DNA of 64,000 nucleotides from an uncultured Gellertiella sp. (GCF_963457605.1 NZ_OY735139.1:372001-436000); one strand, 5' to 3'. Shown: positions 28,210-36,725, numbered from the stretch's first letter. Program-made: numbers and translations. The notes: generated by a model not told the origin, from the letters alone.

Positions 28210-28310
28210 AGTCTGTCAGGTTCATACTGAACCTGACAGACTCTATTACTCTTTGTTTTCGTTTGTCTTTTCGGGAAAACCGGATTCCACTTTTCCCTGA
28301 CAAACTCTAG
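28206..28310. repeat. Palindromic repeat element B (modules m4-m3), MITE-like
   Basis: A compact 105-bp member of the family. It begins CTAGAGTCTGTCAGG and ends CCTGACAAACTCTAG, terminal inverted repeats with two mismatches over 15 bases. The left half (m4) is a perfect 17-bp hairpin with a 3-base loop; the right half (28251-28310) is the 60-bp m3 module. It supplies or overlaps the stop codon of the AlkD-like gene and lies about 80 bp upstream of the nucleotidyltransferase pair. Confidence 0.92.
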
Positions 28311-28393
28311 CTCCGGACGGGTCTACTGATCCCGCAAGAGGACGGCATTTCCCCCGCATGGAAACCGTGTCGCCGGTCTGGTATGATCGCCCG

Positions 28394-28624
28394 ATGGAAA
28401 AGCCGCCCCTGCAACAGATCATTCCCGCCGATTTCCCCGAGCTCAGCAAGCTCGTCTGGAATCGCGATCCCCACAGTCCTGTTGACGCCGAAGACGTCTT
28501 TCACATCTACGAGCGCAACTGGCGCTTTGTCGACACGGACGCGCTCGGGGCCCGCGAGAGGCAGCTGATCGACGACCTCGGCCACCGGTTCGGCCACGGA
28601 TTCGGCCTTGTCCGGACGCGGTGA
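28394..28624 (+). CDS. Small partner protein of the AbiEii-type nucleotidyltransferase (candidate antitoxin)
   Basis: 76 residues from the ATG at 28394 (an in-frame ATG at 28358 would add 12). It is acidic, with no signal peptide or membrane helix. The sequence has 'FPELSKLVWNRDPHSP', 'IYERNWRFVD' and a C-terminal 'GARERQLIDDLGHRFGHGF'. It lacks the winged-helix domain of the usual AbiEi antitoxin. It ends about 100 bp before the best start of the toxin-like gene, and an earlier in-frame start of that gene (28608) would overlap it, as expected for a coupled pair. TATGAT at 28382-28387 is six bases before the ATG, which would fit a leaderless transcript. The antitoxin role is inferred from position and size. 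Confidence 0.65.
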   Translation: MEKPPLQQIIPADFPELSKLVWNRDPHSPVDAEDVFHIYERNWRFVDTDALGARERQLIDDLGHRFGHGFGLVRTR

Positions 28625-28727
28625 GCTTGACCGCAAGATCCCGAACGATTTTGTTCCGCGTTGCCAGGCCATGCATTTGCCGCTGGCATCTTCAGGCGGT
28701 ATTGTTCTTCCCGGCAAGAGGGTGACC

Positions 28728-29462
28728 ATGACATATCTGAGACCCGAACACGTCGTGATCGCAGATCTGCTGCGGCGGATGAATCACGCTCTTCTGCAAA
28801 GCACCCGATGCTTCTTTGGCGGCGGCACGGCAATTGTCCTGCTTTACGGGGAATATCGGCGCTCGCTGGACGTTGATTTTCTTTGCTTCGACCAGAATGG
28901 CTACAGGGAACTGCGAACTGCAGTCACCAAGAATGGCGTACAGGCGTTTTTTCCCGAAGATGTCGAGAGCGTGAGGGAGCCCCGCGCCGATGGCTATGGC
29001 ATCAGGATGTTCCTGAGATACCGGGGCCAGTCCATCAAGTTTGAGATCGTCAGGGAAGGCAATATCGAGGTATCCGGGGCCATCAATCCGGAACTGGGCG
29101 TACCTGTTCTCGACCCCGTCAGCATGTTTGCCACGAAACTTCTGGCCAATGCCGACCGCTGGACGGATCGTGCAACTGCCTATCGCGATGCAATCGACCT
29201 CGGCATGCTCGTCCTGCATCACAACACGATTCCCCAAGAGGCGCTGAATCGGGCGTTCAAGGCCTATGGTCAGCCGACGATTGCACGCGGTCTGGCCGGT
29301 GCCGTCAATATACTCCATGACCATGATACGATGCGATTTGCAGCGCAGGCCTTGGGCATGTCCATCACCGCGGTTGAAACCGCCGCCCGTGCATTGCGGC
29401 TTCAGGCCTTGCAAATCCTGCCCGACAGCGAGATCACCGGGCGCGCGTCTGAGGCAGGGTGA
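28728..29462 (+). CDS. Nucleotidyltransferase of the AbiEii/AbiGii toxin family
   Basis: 244 residues. The N-terminal part has the family's nucleotidyltransferase signature 'FFGGGTAIVLLYGEYRRSLDVDFL': the Gly-Gly pair and the Asp-x-Asp metal-binding pair are intact. Further on, 'VLDPVSMFATKLLANADRW' followed by 'RDAIDLGML' carries the conserved Lys and Arg/Asp residues of the family. AbiEii toxins act by nucleotide transfer, for example onto tRNA, and stop growth, giving phage abortive infection or plasmid maintenance. The ATG at 28728 has AGAGGG upstream; the frame is open back to a TTG at 28608 that overlaps the small partner gene. It is an accessory gene in otherwise core surroundings, next to repeat element B. 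Confidence 0.82.
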   Translation: MTYLRPEHVVIADLLRRMNHALLQSTRCFFGGGTAIVLLYGEYRRSLDVDFLCFDQNGYRELRTAVTKNGVQAFFPEDVESVREPRADGYGIRMFLRYRGQSIKFEIVREGNIEVSGAINPELGVPVLDPVSMFATKLLANADRWTDRATAYRDAIDLGMLVLHHNTIPQEALNRAFKAYGQPTIARGLAGAVNILHDHDTMRFAAQALGMSITAVETAARALRLQALQILPDSEITGRASEAG

Positions 29463-29490
29463 GATCAAATTCCCACCCCCTTTGAAAGCC

Positions 29491-29979
29491 TCAGTCCTCG
29501 CCGGACTTGACGTTCTCGATGCCCATGTAGTCGAGCGGCAGTTCGGTCGTGTACTTGATCTGCTCCATGGCGAAGGCAGAGGAGACGTCGCGGATTTCGA
29601 TGCGGGCGATCATCCGCTTGTAGAAGGCGTCATAGGCGGCAATGTCGGGCACCACCACGCGCAGGAGATAATCGACGTCGCCGCTCATCCGGTAGAATTC
29701 CACCACTTCGGGGAATTCCGACACCACTTCGGAAAAGCGCTTCAGCCACTCGATCGAATGGGAATTGGTGCGGATCGAGACGAAGACCGTCACCTTGGTA
29801 TTGACCTTGACCGGGTCGAGCAACGCCACGCGGCGGCGAATCACGCCGTCCTCTTCCATCTTCTGGATGCGGCGCCAGCAGGGTGTGGTCGACAGACCCA
29901 CCTTTTTTGCAAGATCGGCAACCGCAAGGGTTGAGTCTTCCTGCAGAAGACGGAGTATCTTTCGATCCAGACGATCCAT
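29491..29979 (-). CDS. Lrp/AsnC family transcriptional regulator
   Basis: 162 residues. An N-terminal helix-turn-helix ('MDRLDRKILRLLQEDSTLAVADLAKKVGLSTTPCWRRIQKMEEDGVI' in style) is followed by a RAM ligand-binding domain with 'VVSEFPEVVEFYRMSGDVDYLLRVVV'. AAGGA precedes the ATG at 29979. Such regulators sense amino acids and often act on the neighbouring divergent gene, but here the flanking genes are not divergent amino acid genes, so the target is open. An AT-rich promoter region lies at 29980-30140. Confidence 0.92.
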   Translation of the reverse strand: MDRLDRKILRLLQEDSTLAVADLAKKVGLSTTPCWRRIQKMEEDGVIRRRVALLDPVKVNTKVTVFVSIRTNSHSIEWLKRFSEVVSEFPEVVEFYRMSGDVDYLLRVVVPDIAAYDAFYKRMIARIEIRDVSSAFAMEQIKYTTELPLDYMGIENVKSGED

Positions 29980-30142
29980 GCCAGTTCCTTTCAAGTCGGG
30001 ATGCAACGCATCCCTATGCGCATAACGTGCAACCAAGAGGAGCAGATATTCTAAAAATCGGCAAAATAAACAATCATTTTGGGATCTTTTGAATTTTTTT
30101 GTCTGCGGCTCGGCACATGCTTAGAATATTCGTGTTTTGTTG

Positions 30143-30772
30143 TCACGTGATCAACGATTTAACCATTAATTTCAACTCTGGCAGCAGTTCGGCAGCAAAC
30201 CACGGGTTCCTCTTCAGCCAGCCGGTGTTGCGCCAGCTCGGATGCGGCAGCGGCAAAATCGCCGGGCCTGACGCCGGGGAGAGAAAATCCCGCCAGCCCT
30301 TGACAGTGTCGGACATGCGGCCTCCGGCAGTCCGGCCAAGATGCCAGGCCTGCGCATGGGTTCCGACGGCAAGAACCAGCCTGAGCTGCGGCATGGCGGA
30401 AAGCACGCGCGGACGCCAGTGCGGCGCACATTCCCGACGCGGCGGCAGGTCGCTGCCTTCAGCATCATAGCCCGGAAAACAGAAACCCATCGGCACGATG
30501 GCAAAGCTGGCGGGATCGTAGAAGACCTCCCTTGTCACGCCCAGCCAGTCGCGCAACCGGTCACCGGAGGCATCGGTAAAGGGCACGCCGCTCTCATGCA
30601 CCCGCAAACCGGGTGCCTGGCCCGCAATCAGGACCGGCGCACGCGACGAGATCACGGCCACCGGCCGCGGCTCATGCGGCAGGCGCCGTTCCGGCCCGCC
30701 CTGCGGGCAATCGCGGCACAGCCTGCAGGCTGCGATCCCGGCTCTGAGGGGATCGAGGCTGTCGGGGCTCAA
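30143..30772 (-). CDS. Uracil-DNA glycosylase family protein
   Basis: 209 residues, probably starting at TTG 30772. It has an N-terminal Cys pair 'CRLCRDC', the active-site-like 'LIAGQAPGLRVHESGVPFTDASGDRLRDWLG', 'FCFPGYDAEGSDLPPRREC' and the C-terminal 'LPHPSWRN', which is the family's DNA-intercalation/His loop. Members remove uracil from DNA or have related roles; the Cys pattern suggests an iron-sulfur or zinc site as in families 4 and 5. The TTG overlaps the TGA stop of the GST gene (TTGA), indicating coupling. The frame is open far upstream inside the GST gene but only the part after the overlap looks like the family. Confidence 0.8.
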   Translation of the reverse strand: MSPDSLDPLRAGIAACRLCRDCPQGGPERRLPHEPRPVAVISSRAPVLIAGQAPGLRVHESGVPFTDASGDRLRDWLGVTREVFYDPASFAIVPMGFCFPGYDAEGSDLPPRRECAPHWRPRVLSAMPQLRLVLAVGTHAQAWHLGRTAGGRMSDTVKGWRDFLSPASGPAILPLPHPSWRNTGWLKRNPWFAAELLPELKLMVKSLIT

Positions 30773-31389
30773 ACCGGATTGGCCCGGAACGCCGGACGTT
30801 CGCTGACCAGGTGAAACCAGCGCTTCACATGGACGAGATCCTCCGGAAGGGCGATCCGGGCAAGCTTCATGAAACCCATCGTGACATGGCAGGTGATGTC
30901 GGCAACGGAAAACTGGTCTCCCGCCACATAGGTCCGCCCGGCAAGCTCCTGGTCCAGCAAGGCCAGAAAGTCCAGTGCCTTCGGCCGGTTGGCCTCGCCC
31001 CATTCAGGCACCTGCGGCACCTCCCAATCCTTCATCGCCGGATGCAGATGGCGAAACACGGCGGCCACCGCCATGAAGAAATGCAGCTCCACCCGCCGCT
31101 GCCACATCTCGACCAGCGCACGCTGCCGCGCCCCGGTGCCGAACAGGGCGGGCTCGGGATGCAGTTCCTCGAAATAGCGGCAGATCGCAATGGTCTCGGT
31201 CAGCACGGTCCCGTCGTCCAGCACCAGCACCGGCAGCCGTTGCAGCGGGTTCAACTGGCTAAGACCGGCAGACCTGTGTTCCAGCCGCCCCATGTCGACC
31301 GGCACCTTCTCTACCTCAATGCCCTTTTCCGCCAGAAACAGGGTCACCCGTCGCGGATTGGGGGCGCGCCCGCCGTCATAAAGCTTCAT
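30769..31389 (-). CDS. Glutathione S-transferase family protein
   Basis: 206 residues. The N-terminal thioredoxin-like domain (1-80) has 'MKLYDGGRAPNPRRVTLFLAEKG' and the glutathione-binding 'QRLPVLVLDDGTVLTETIAICRYFEE' (cis-Pro and Glu/Thr pair). The all-helical C-terminal domain has 'GDQFSVADITCHV', the N-capping box. The substrate is unknown. It is coupled to the uracil-DNA glycosylase gene downstream by a four-base overlap. Confidence 0.92.
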   Translation of the reverse strand: MKLYDGGRAPNPRRVTLFLAEKGIEVEKVPVDMGRLEHRSAGLSQLNPLQRLPVLVLDDGTVLTETIAICRYFEELHPEPALFGTGARQRALVEMWQRRVELHFFMAVAAVFRHLHPAMKDWEVPQVPEWGEANRPKALDFLALLDQELAGRTYVAGDQFSVADITCHVTMGFMKLARIALPEDLVHVKRWFHLVSERPAFRANPV

Positions 31390-31419
31390 CTGCCGTTCTC
31401 CCGATTTGCCCGCATCCTA

Positions 31420-31986
31420 TCATTGCCACAGGCTCCCAAGCCAGCCCGCCCATGGCGGGTTCCCGCCACTGGTGTCGTGGTGCGCCTTGCGCCAGTCGTC
31501 TGGCCGTTCAAACGGGCCGGTCCAGATGCCGCGTCGTGCGAGACGCGCCTCCGCCTCCTCCGCCGCGTAATTGCCATAGGCAAGCGCATAGCCATTGCGG
31601 ACCAGCCAGGCCCCCACATCTCCCGACCCGGGACCGGAACCACAAACCACCAGACGGCGGCGATATTTGTCGCGGCCCCGCGCCGTGCAGGCCACATCCG
31701 GCGTCAGGCGACGGGAGAGCGCCCGTGTCGCCGATGTCCCGCAGGCCCATAAGGCAGTACCGCCCCCGCAGCGCTGGGCCCGCTCGGGCGCATCCAGCCC
31801 TGCAAGCCGCAGCCGCTCACCGCGAAACGTTAATGTATCGCCATCCACCACGCCAAACGGGCCCGGCAAAATTGCCGGTGCGTCGCCGTGCCGCCTTCCG
31901 GTCGCAAAGCCGAGAAGGGCCAGAAAGGCAAAGAAAATCAAACGGTATATGAGGCGGCGGAAACGGTGGGGCACGACTTCGATCAC
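31420..31986 (-). CDS. Thermonuclease (staphylococcal nuclease-like) family protein
   Basis: 188 residues, GTG start. A basic N-terminus and one membrane helix ('LIYRLIFFAFLALLGFATG') anchor or export a nuclease-like OB-fold domain: 'GVVDGDTLTFRGERLRLAGLDAPE' (Asp and Arg of the active site), 'GRDKYRRRLVVC' (second catalytic Arg region) and 'WLVRNGYALAY'. The catalytic residues look preserved. No adjacent partner. The start has no good ribosome site, so a later start cannot be excluded. Confidence 0.85.
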   Translation of the reverse strand: MIEVVPHRFRRLIYRLIFFAFLALLGFATGRRHGDAPAILPGPFGVVDGDTLTFRGERLRLAGLDAPERAQRCGGGTALWACGTSATRALSRRLTPDVACTARGRDKYRRRLVVCGSGPGSGDVGAWLVRNGYALAYGNYAAEEAEARLARRGIWTGPFERPDDWRKAHHDTSGGNPPWAGWLGSLWQ

Positions 31987-32107
31987 AAAACGGAGGACCT
32001 GGCGCAGCGCCTAAGAAAAATGGAAAACAAATGGTTTCAGGCAGCATCTTCTTAAGCTTTGCCGCCTAATCTGTAGCCTGTTCCGTTGCAGATCGCCATT
32101 CAGTTCC

Positions 32108-33643
32108 ATGTCAAAAAGCGTCAGTTCATCGACCGACAAGATTATCGTCGACCGCTCCCGCGGGCATCGCAACAGCGCGGTCAACCGTGCGGTGAAGGCG
32201 ACCCGTGAGCGGTTGCAGCATGGCGATCACGCCGGCCGGGCCTTTGACCGCGAACTGATGGTCATGCATCTCTCGACAACGCTGCAAAGCGCCTCGATCA
32301 CCCCCTATCTGATCGTCGTCATCACCATCATCGGCACCTATTTCAACAATGATCTCCGGCTGATCGGCTGGGCCTTTTCGGCACTGGTGCTGCATGCCGG
32401 CAATACGCTGCTGTCGCGTATCGGGATGCGCCACCAGATCACCGTCGAAAACGCCAAGAAGTGGCGCAACATCCTGCTGGCAGGCCAAGCCCTGGTCGGC
32501 ATCGGCTGGGCAATCTTCAGCGTACAGGAATGCGGGGCCTGCACGGACAACAATTTCGCCCTGTTCAAGGGGGCGATCCTGCTGGTGGTGCTTTCCTTTA
32601 CGGCGCTGTCGACATTCATGCTCCGGCGCTCGCTGCCGGTGACCTTCCTGCCGGTGATCCTGACCCTGTCGGCCAATGCCATTCTCGGCGGCTCGGTCTA
32701 TGATATCGGCCTGCTGGCGATGCTTTGCGTGGCCGTGACCTTCTTCGTCATCGTCACCGACCGGATGTTCGTTTCCAATATCAAGCTCCTGTCCTTCCAG
32801 TCGGAAAAGGACGATCTGATCGCCGAACTGGAAACCGCAAAATCCATGTCGGACGAAGCGCGGCGGCGGGCGGAAGAGGCAAACCTTGCCAAATCCCGCT
32901 TCCTCGCCTCGATGTCGCACGAGCTGCGCACCCCTCTCAACGCCATCCTCGGCTTTTCCGAGGTGATCGCGACGGAAGTGATGGGGCCGCTCAACAACCC
33001 CACATACAAGGAATATGTCGGCGACATCCACAGTTCCGGCCAGCATCTCCTGAACCTGATCAACGAAATCCTCGACCTCTCCCGCATCGAGGCCGGGCGC
33101 TACGAGCTGAACGAGGAAGCCATTTCCCTGCTCGATATCGCCGAAGACTGCATCGGCATGGTGCAATTGCGCGCCCGCGCCAAGAACATCACCATTGCCG
33201 AGACTTTCGAGACCTCGCTGCCGGATGTCTGGGCGGACGAGAAGTCGATGCGCCAGGTGATCCTCAACCTCTTGTCCAACGCGGTGAAATTCACCCCGCA
33301 GGGTGGCGAGATCCAGGTCAAGGCCGGCTGGACCTCCACCGGCGGCCAATATGTGGCGATCAAGGACAACGGGCCCGGCATTCCCGAAGACGAAATTCCG
33401 GTGGTCCTCTCCGCCTTCGGCCAGGGGTCGATAGCCATCAAGAGCGCCGAACAGGGCACCGGCCTCGGCCTGCCCATCGTCCAGGCGATTCTCGCCAAGC
33501 ATGACGGGCATTTCATCCTGAAGTCAAAACTGCGCGAGGGTACCGAAGCCATCGCCATCCTGCCCTCCCGCCGCGTGCTGCAGACCATTCCGCCGGTGGA
33601 AGACGCCCAGGCGGTGGAAAAAAAGAAGCGCAGCTTCGCCTGA
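32108..33643 (+). CDS. Membrane sensor histidine kinase (PleC/DivJ-like)
   Basis: 511 residues. Six membrane helices in two groups (about 55-90 and 120-215) with short periplasmic loops lead to a coiled coil ('AELETAKSMSDEARRRAEEANLAKSRFLASMSHELRTPLNAILGFSEVI' region), the HisKA dimerisation domain with the phospho-accepting His in 'SHELRTPLN' near residue 273, and an HATPase domain with 'NLLSNAVKFTP' (N box), 'DNGPGIP' (G1) and 'GTGLGLPI' (G2). This organisation and the exact H-box resemble the PleC/DivJ/PdhS group that controls DivK in alphaproteobacteria. It is an orphan: no response regulator gene is adjacent. No clear ribosome site before the ATG. Confidence 0.88.
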   Translation: MSKSVSSSTDKIIVDRSRGHRNSAVNRAVKATRERLQHGDHAGRAFDRELMVMHLSTTLQSASITPYLIVVITIIGTYFNNDLRLIGWAFSALVLHAGNTLLSRIGMRHQITVENAKKWRNILLAGQALVGIGWAIFSVQECGACTDNNFALFKGAILLVVLSFTALSTFMLRRSLPVTFLPVILTLSANAILGGSVYDIGLLAMLCVAVTFFVIVTDRMFVSNIKLLSFQSEKDDLIAELETAKSMSDEARRRAEEANLAKSRFLASMSHELRTPLNAILGFSEVIATEVMGPLNNPTYKEYVGDIHSSGQHLLNLINEILDLSRIEAGRYELNEEAISLLDIAEDCIGMVQLRARAKNITIAETFETSLPDVWADEKSMRQVILNLLSNAVKFTPQGGEIQVKAGWTSTGGQYVAIKDNGPGIPEDEIPVVLSAFGQGSIAIKSAEQGTGLGLPIVQAILAKHDGHFILKSKLREGTEAIAILPSRRVLQTIPPVEDAQAVEKKKRSFA

Positions 33644-33753
33644 CCTACCGGTCAATTCGCAGAAATTGCTTATAAAACAAACGAAAATATCTGTCTTTCC
33701 AATGTCAATTGCCGCTGATAGCCTCCCCTGAACCATGATGGCTGGAGGAACGG

Positions 33754-34728
33754 ATGCTGAAACAATTTGCCTGGATTGCCACCCTGTCGCTGTCGACCGC
33801 GCTGGCCACCCTTTCCGCCCACGCCGCCGGGACCCGGACCACGCTCACCGTGATGAGTTTCAACATCTGGGGCGGTGGGGTGAATGCGAAAAAGCCGGTG
33901 GATGAAACCGTGGCCGCGATCAAGGCGGTCAATCCCGATATCATCGGCATCGAGGAAACCAGGCCCGAACCCGATCCCTGCACCGCGGAATCCTGCGATG
34001 CCGTCGGACCGAGCGTCGCCCGGGCAATTGCCGAAAAGCTCGGCTATTACTATTACGACCAGACCCGGAAGAACCCGGCGCTGTGGGCCAATGCCATCCT
34101 CAGCCGCTATCCGATCGGCAAGGCAACGCCGCACGATCTCGGCGTGCCGATCAATGTCAACGGCCGCACCGTCTATGCCTTTGGCATCCACCTCACCGAC
34201 TATCCGTATCAGCCCTATCAGGTGCTGAACATTCCCTATGGCAGCGCGCCTTTTCTGAAGACCGCCGATGAAGCGGTTGCGGCGGCAAAGGCGGCACGAG
34301 GTCCGGCGCTGGATCTGGTGATGGAAGATCTGAAAGCGGCGGACAAGGCCGACGCCACCTTCCTGTTCGGCGATTTCAACGAACCGTCCTGGCATGACTG
34401 GACCGAGGCAACCGTCAAGGCCGGTTTGCAGCCGATGGTGCTCCCCTTCCCCTCCGCCCGGCGGCTCGAGACGGAGGCAGGCCTTACCGACCTGTTCCGC
34501 GCAGCCTGGCCCGATCCCGTCGCCAAGCCCGGCCTGACCTGGACGCCGACCACGGCAGCGGACGCCAAGGACGATCACCATGACCGGATCGACTATACAT
34601 TCGGCAGGGCGAAAGACCTCAAGGTGCTGAAAGCCGGGATCGTTGGTGAAAAGGCCCCGGAGGCCGACATCGTCGTCACCCCCTGGCCGTCGGATCACCG
34701 CGCCACGATGGCGACAGTCCGCTTCTGA
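33754..34728 (+). CDS. Exported endonuclease/exonuclease/phosphatase family protein
   Basis: 324 residues with a signal peptide ('MLKQFAWIATLSLSTALATLSAHA') and GGAGGAAC before the ATG. The EEP fold is shown by 'TVMSFNIWGGG', 'IIGIEETRPEP' (metal-binding Glu), 'ALWANAILSRYPIG', 'FLFGDFNEPSWHDW' (Asp/Asn pair) and the terminal 'WPSDHRATMATV' (catalytic His). Substrates of the superfamily include nucleic acids, sphingomyelin and inositol phosphates; being exported argues for an extracellular or periplasmic phosphodiester. It is transcribed towards dgkA; the two genes meet end to end. Confidence 0.88.
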   Translation: MLKQFAWIATLSLSTALATLSAHAAGTRTTLTVMSFNIWGGGVNAKKPVDETVAAIKAVNPDIIGIEETRPEPDPCTAESCDAVGPSVARAIAEKLGYYYYDQTRKNPALWANAILSRYPIGKATPHDLGVPINVNGRTVYAFGIHLTDYPYQPYQVLNIPYGSAPFLKTADEAVAAAKAARGPALDLVMEDLKAADKADATFLFGDFNEPSWHDWTEATVKAGLQPMVLPFPSARRLETEAGLTDLFRAAWPDPVAKPGLTWTPTTAADAKDDHHDRIDYTFGRAKDLKVLKAGIVGEKAPEADIVVTPWPSDHRATMATVRF

Positions 34729-35103
34729 TCAGAACCACAGGCCGAACAGCGTATAGGCCACATAGGCGCTGTTGACCGTGATCACGCACATGCAGGCAAA
34801 GGATCCGAGATCCTTGGCATGTTTGGCGGCCAGCGAATATTCCGGTGACACCCGGTCGACGATTTCCTCGATGGCGGTATTGATCGCCTCGAAGGCAAAC
34901 AGAAACAGCATCAGGCCGATGAACAGCATCACCTGCAGCGCAGTTGCCCGCGACACGAGGAAAGCGATGAGCCCGGCCACAAAGGCCAGCGCCTCGTGCC
35001 GGAATGCGGCCTCGCCCAGCAAGCGGCGAAATCCGCCCAGCGAATAGGTCGCTGCGGCCAGCAGGTGTTTCAGACCTGTGTGCTTTTCAAAGCCGTTGTC
35101 CAT
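34729..35103 (-). CDS. dgkA: Diacylglycerol kinase
   Basis: A 124-residue integral membrane enzyme with three helices. The DagK signature is present: 'EAAFRHEALAFV', 'FEAINTAIEEIVDRVSPEYSLAAKHAKDLGSFA' containing the catalytic Glu and metal-binding residues. It phosphorylates diacylglycerol to phosphatidic acid. It starts three bases after the stop of the phosphoethanolamine transferase gene, so the two form an operon. An in-frame GTG at 35124 would overlap that gene; the ATG at 35103 fits the family better. Confidence 0.93.
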   Translation of the reverse strand: MDNGFEKHTGLKHLLAAATYSLGGFRRLLGEAAFRHEALAFVAGLIAFLVSRATALQVMLFIGLMLFLFAFEAINTAIEEIVDRVSPEYSLAAKHAKDLGSFACMCVITVNSAYVAYTLFGLWF

Positions 35104-35105
35104 TC

Positions 35106-36725
35106 TCAACCTTTCGCGCGGCACGTCCTGTAGAGATCAAGGGCACCGTTATAGACCGACGTCTGGATATCCAGCATCCCGAGCGCGGTGTGGAACCAGT
35201 TGTCATGGGAATAGGCATTCCCGGCCTGTTTCGCAAGACAGGCGTGATCGATGCCCATCAGCGCACCATAACTGGGCGAGTACCAGGTGATCATCGGCAC
35301 ATGGGTCTGTTCCTTCGGCGCGAAGGCATAGGGCGCACCGTGCAGGAACAGGCCGTTTTCGCCGAGCGACTCCCCGTGGTCGGAGGCATAAAGCAGAGCG
35401 CTCGACAGGTGATCGTCATTCTTCTTCAGAATGCCGATCACGTCGGCCAGAAACCGGTCCGTGGCAACGATCGAATTATCATAGGCGTTGCGCACCTCCT
35501 CCAGACTGCATTTCGGCAGGTCCGGGGTCCGGCAGTCCGGGGTGAAGGCCCGGAGATCATCGGGATAACGCCGGTAATAGGCGGGTCCGTGACTGCCGAT
35601 CTGGTGCAGCACGAGCAGCGTGTCCTTCGTCGTCCCGGCGAGCTTTTCTGCCAGTCTTTCGAGAAACACGCTGTCGCGGCATTCGTCATTCGGGCAGAGG
35701 AGCGGATCCCTGGTGTCCATGAAGGGCACATAGGTGGAGCGGTCGGCAACCCCCTTGCTGCCGGTATTGTTGTCCCACCAGATCGCATCCATGCCGGCAT
35801 GGCGCACCACATCCAGCAGGTTTTCCGAGGCCTTGACCGCCGATTCCGAATAGTTGGCGCGGGTCAGGTTGGAAAACATGCAAGGCACCGAGGCGGCGGT
35901 ATCCGTGCCGCAGCTGGTGACATCAGGATAGTTGATGATGTCGAGCTTTTCGAGTTCCGGATTGGTCTTCCGGCCATAGCCGTTCAGCGAGAAATTCATC
36001 GCCCGGCCGGTTTCCCCGGTGACGAGAACCGTAATCACCGGCTTTTTCGCGCCCGAGATCACCGGGCCCTTTCGGGCATCCAGGCCGAGTGGCGCTGCGA
36101 CCAGCGTCGATTCCGTCAGCCGCGTATGCACCCAGTTCCAGGCACCGGCGATGGGTGCGACGGGGTTCAGCGTCTGCATCAGCAGATTGTCCTGGCGGAT
36201 GGTGATGATGAAGGCCCCGAGATGGAGATAGACCATCGCCCCGGTGGCCGCGAGCATCGGCACCAATAGCTTCAGATTGCCCGCGACCTTGCGCGGCATG
36301 TCTTCATGCCGGAGCCGCACGAACAGCAGCAGGGCGACGGGCAACAGGCCATAAAGCGCGAAATGGATCAGGAAACGGGTGCTGATCAGCGCGCCTGCCT
36401 CGCGGGCATTGGTGGTCATTGCATTGTCGATCATCGATTCATTGATGATCGTGCCGAAAGTGTCGGTGAAATACGAGGCGGCTGCCGCCGTCAGAAGCAA
36501 CAGGATGGCGAGCGGCTTGAACAGATATTTGACCGACAGGGTCAGAAGACCGCAGAGCAGCAGGAAGGAGATCGACAGGACGAAACTGATGAAGACACCG
36601 TTCCATCCGCCGAAATCCCTGTAGGCGAGCGGCCAGAAGCTGTTGTTGCACAGGACCAGCATCCAGAGACCGACCAGAAGGCTGGCGGGTCTGCTGCTGA
36701 ATTCGGGTCGCCACTGTCTGCGCAT
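35106..36725 (-). CDS. eptA: Phosphoethanolamine transferase (EptA/MCR family)
   Basis: 539 residues: five membrane helices (about 15-175) and a periplasmic alkaline-phosphatase-fold domain. It has 'VLVTGETGRAMNFSLNGYGRKTNP' (metal-binding Glu), 'VTSCGTDTAASVPCMFSN' (nucleophile Thr and disulfide Cys), 'LLVLHQIGSHGPAYYRRYP' and 'LLYASDHGESLGENGLFLHG' (Asp/His metal ligands). EptA moves phosphoethanolamine from phosphatidylethanolamine to lipid A, lowering its negative charge and increasing resistance to cationic peptides; OpgE/CptA-type relatives use other targets. The following dgkA supports a phosphatidylethanolamine donor. Regulation is not evident. Confidence 0.88.
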   Translation of the reverse strand: MRRQWRPEFSSRPASLLVGLWMLVLCNNSFWPLAYRDFGGWNGVFISFVLSISFLLLCGLLTLSVKYLFKPLAILLLLTAAAASYFTDTFGTIINESMIDNAMTTNAREAGALISTRFLIHFALYGLLPVALLLFVRLRHEDMPRKVAGNLKLLVPMLAATGAMVYLHLGAFIITIRQDNLLMQTLNPVAPIAGAWNWVHTRLTESTLVAAPLGLDARKGPVISGAKKPVITVLVTGETGRAMNFSLNGYGRKTNPELEKLDIINYPDVTSCGTDTAASVPCMFSNLTRANYSESAVKASENLLDVVRHAGMDAIWWDNNTGSKGVADRSTYVPFMDTRDPLLCPNDECRDSVFLERLAEKLAGTTKDTLLVLHQIGSHGPAYYRRYPDDLRAFTPDCRTPDLPKCSLEEVRNAYDNSIVATDRFLADVIGILKKNDDHLSSALLYASDHGESLGENGLFLHGAPYAFAPKEQTHVPMITWYSPSYGALMGIDHACLAKQAGNAYSHDNWFHTALGMLDIQTSVYNGALDLYRTCRAKG

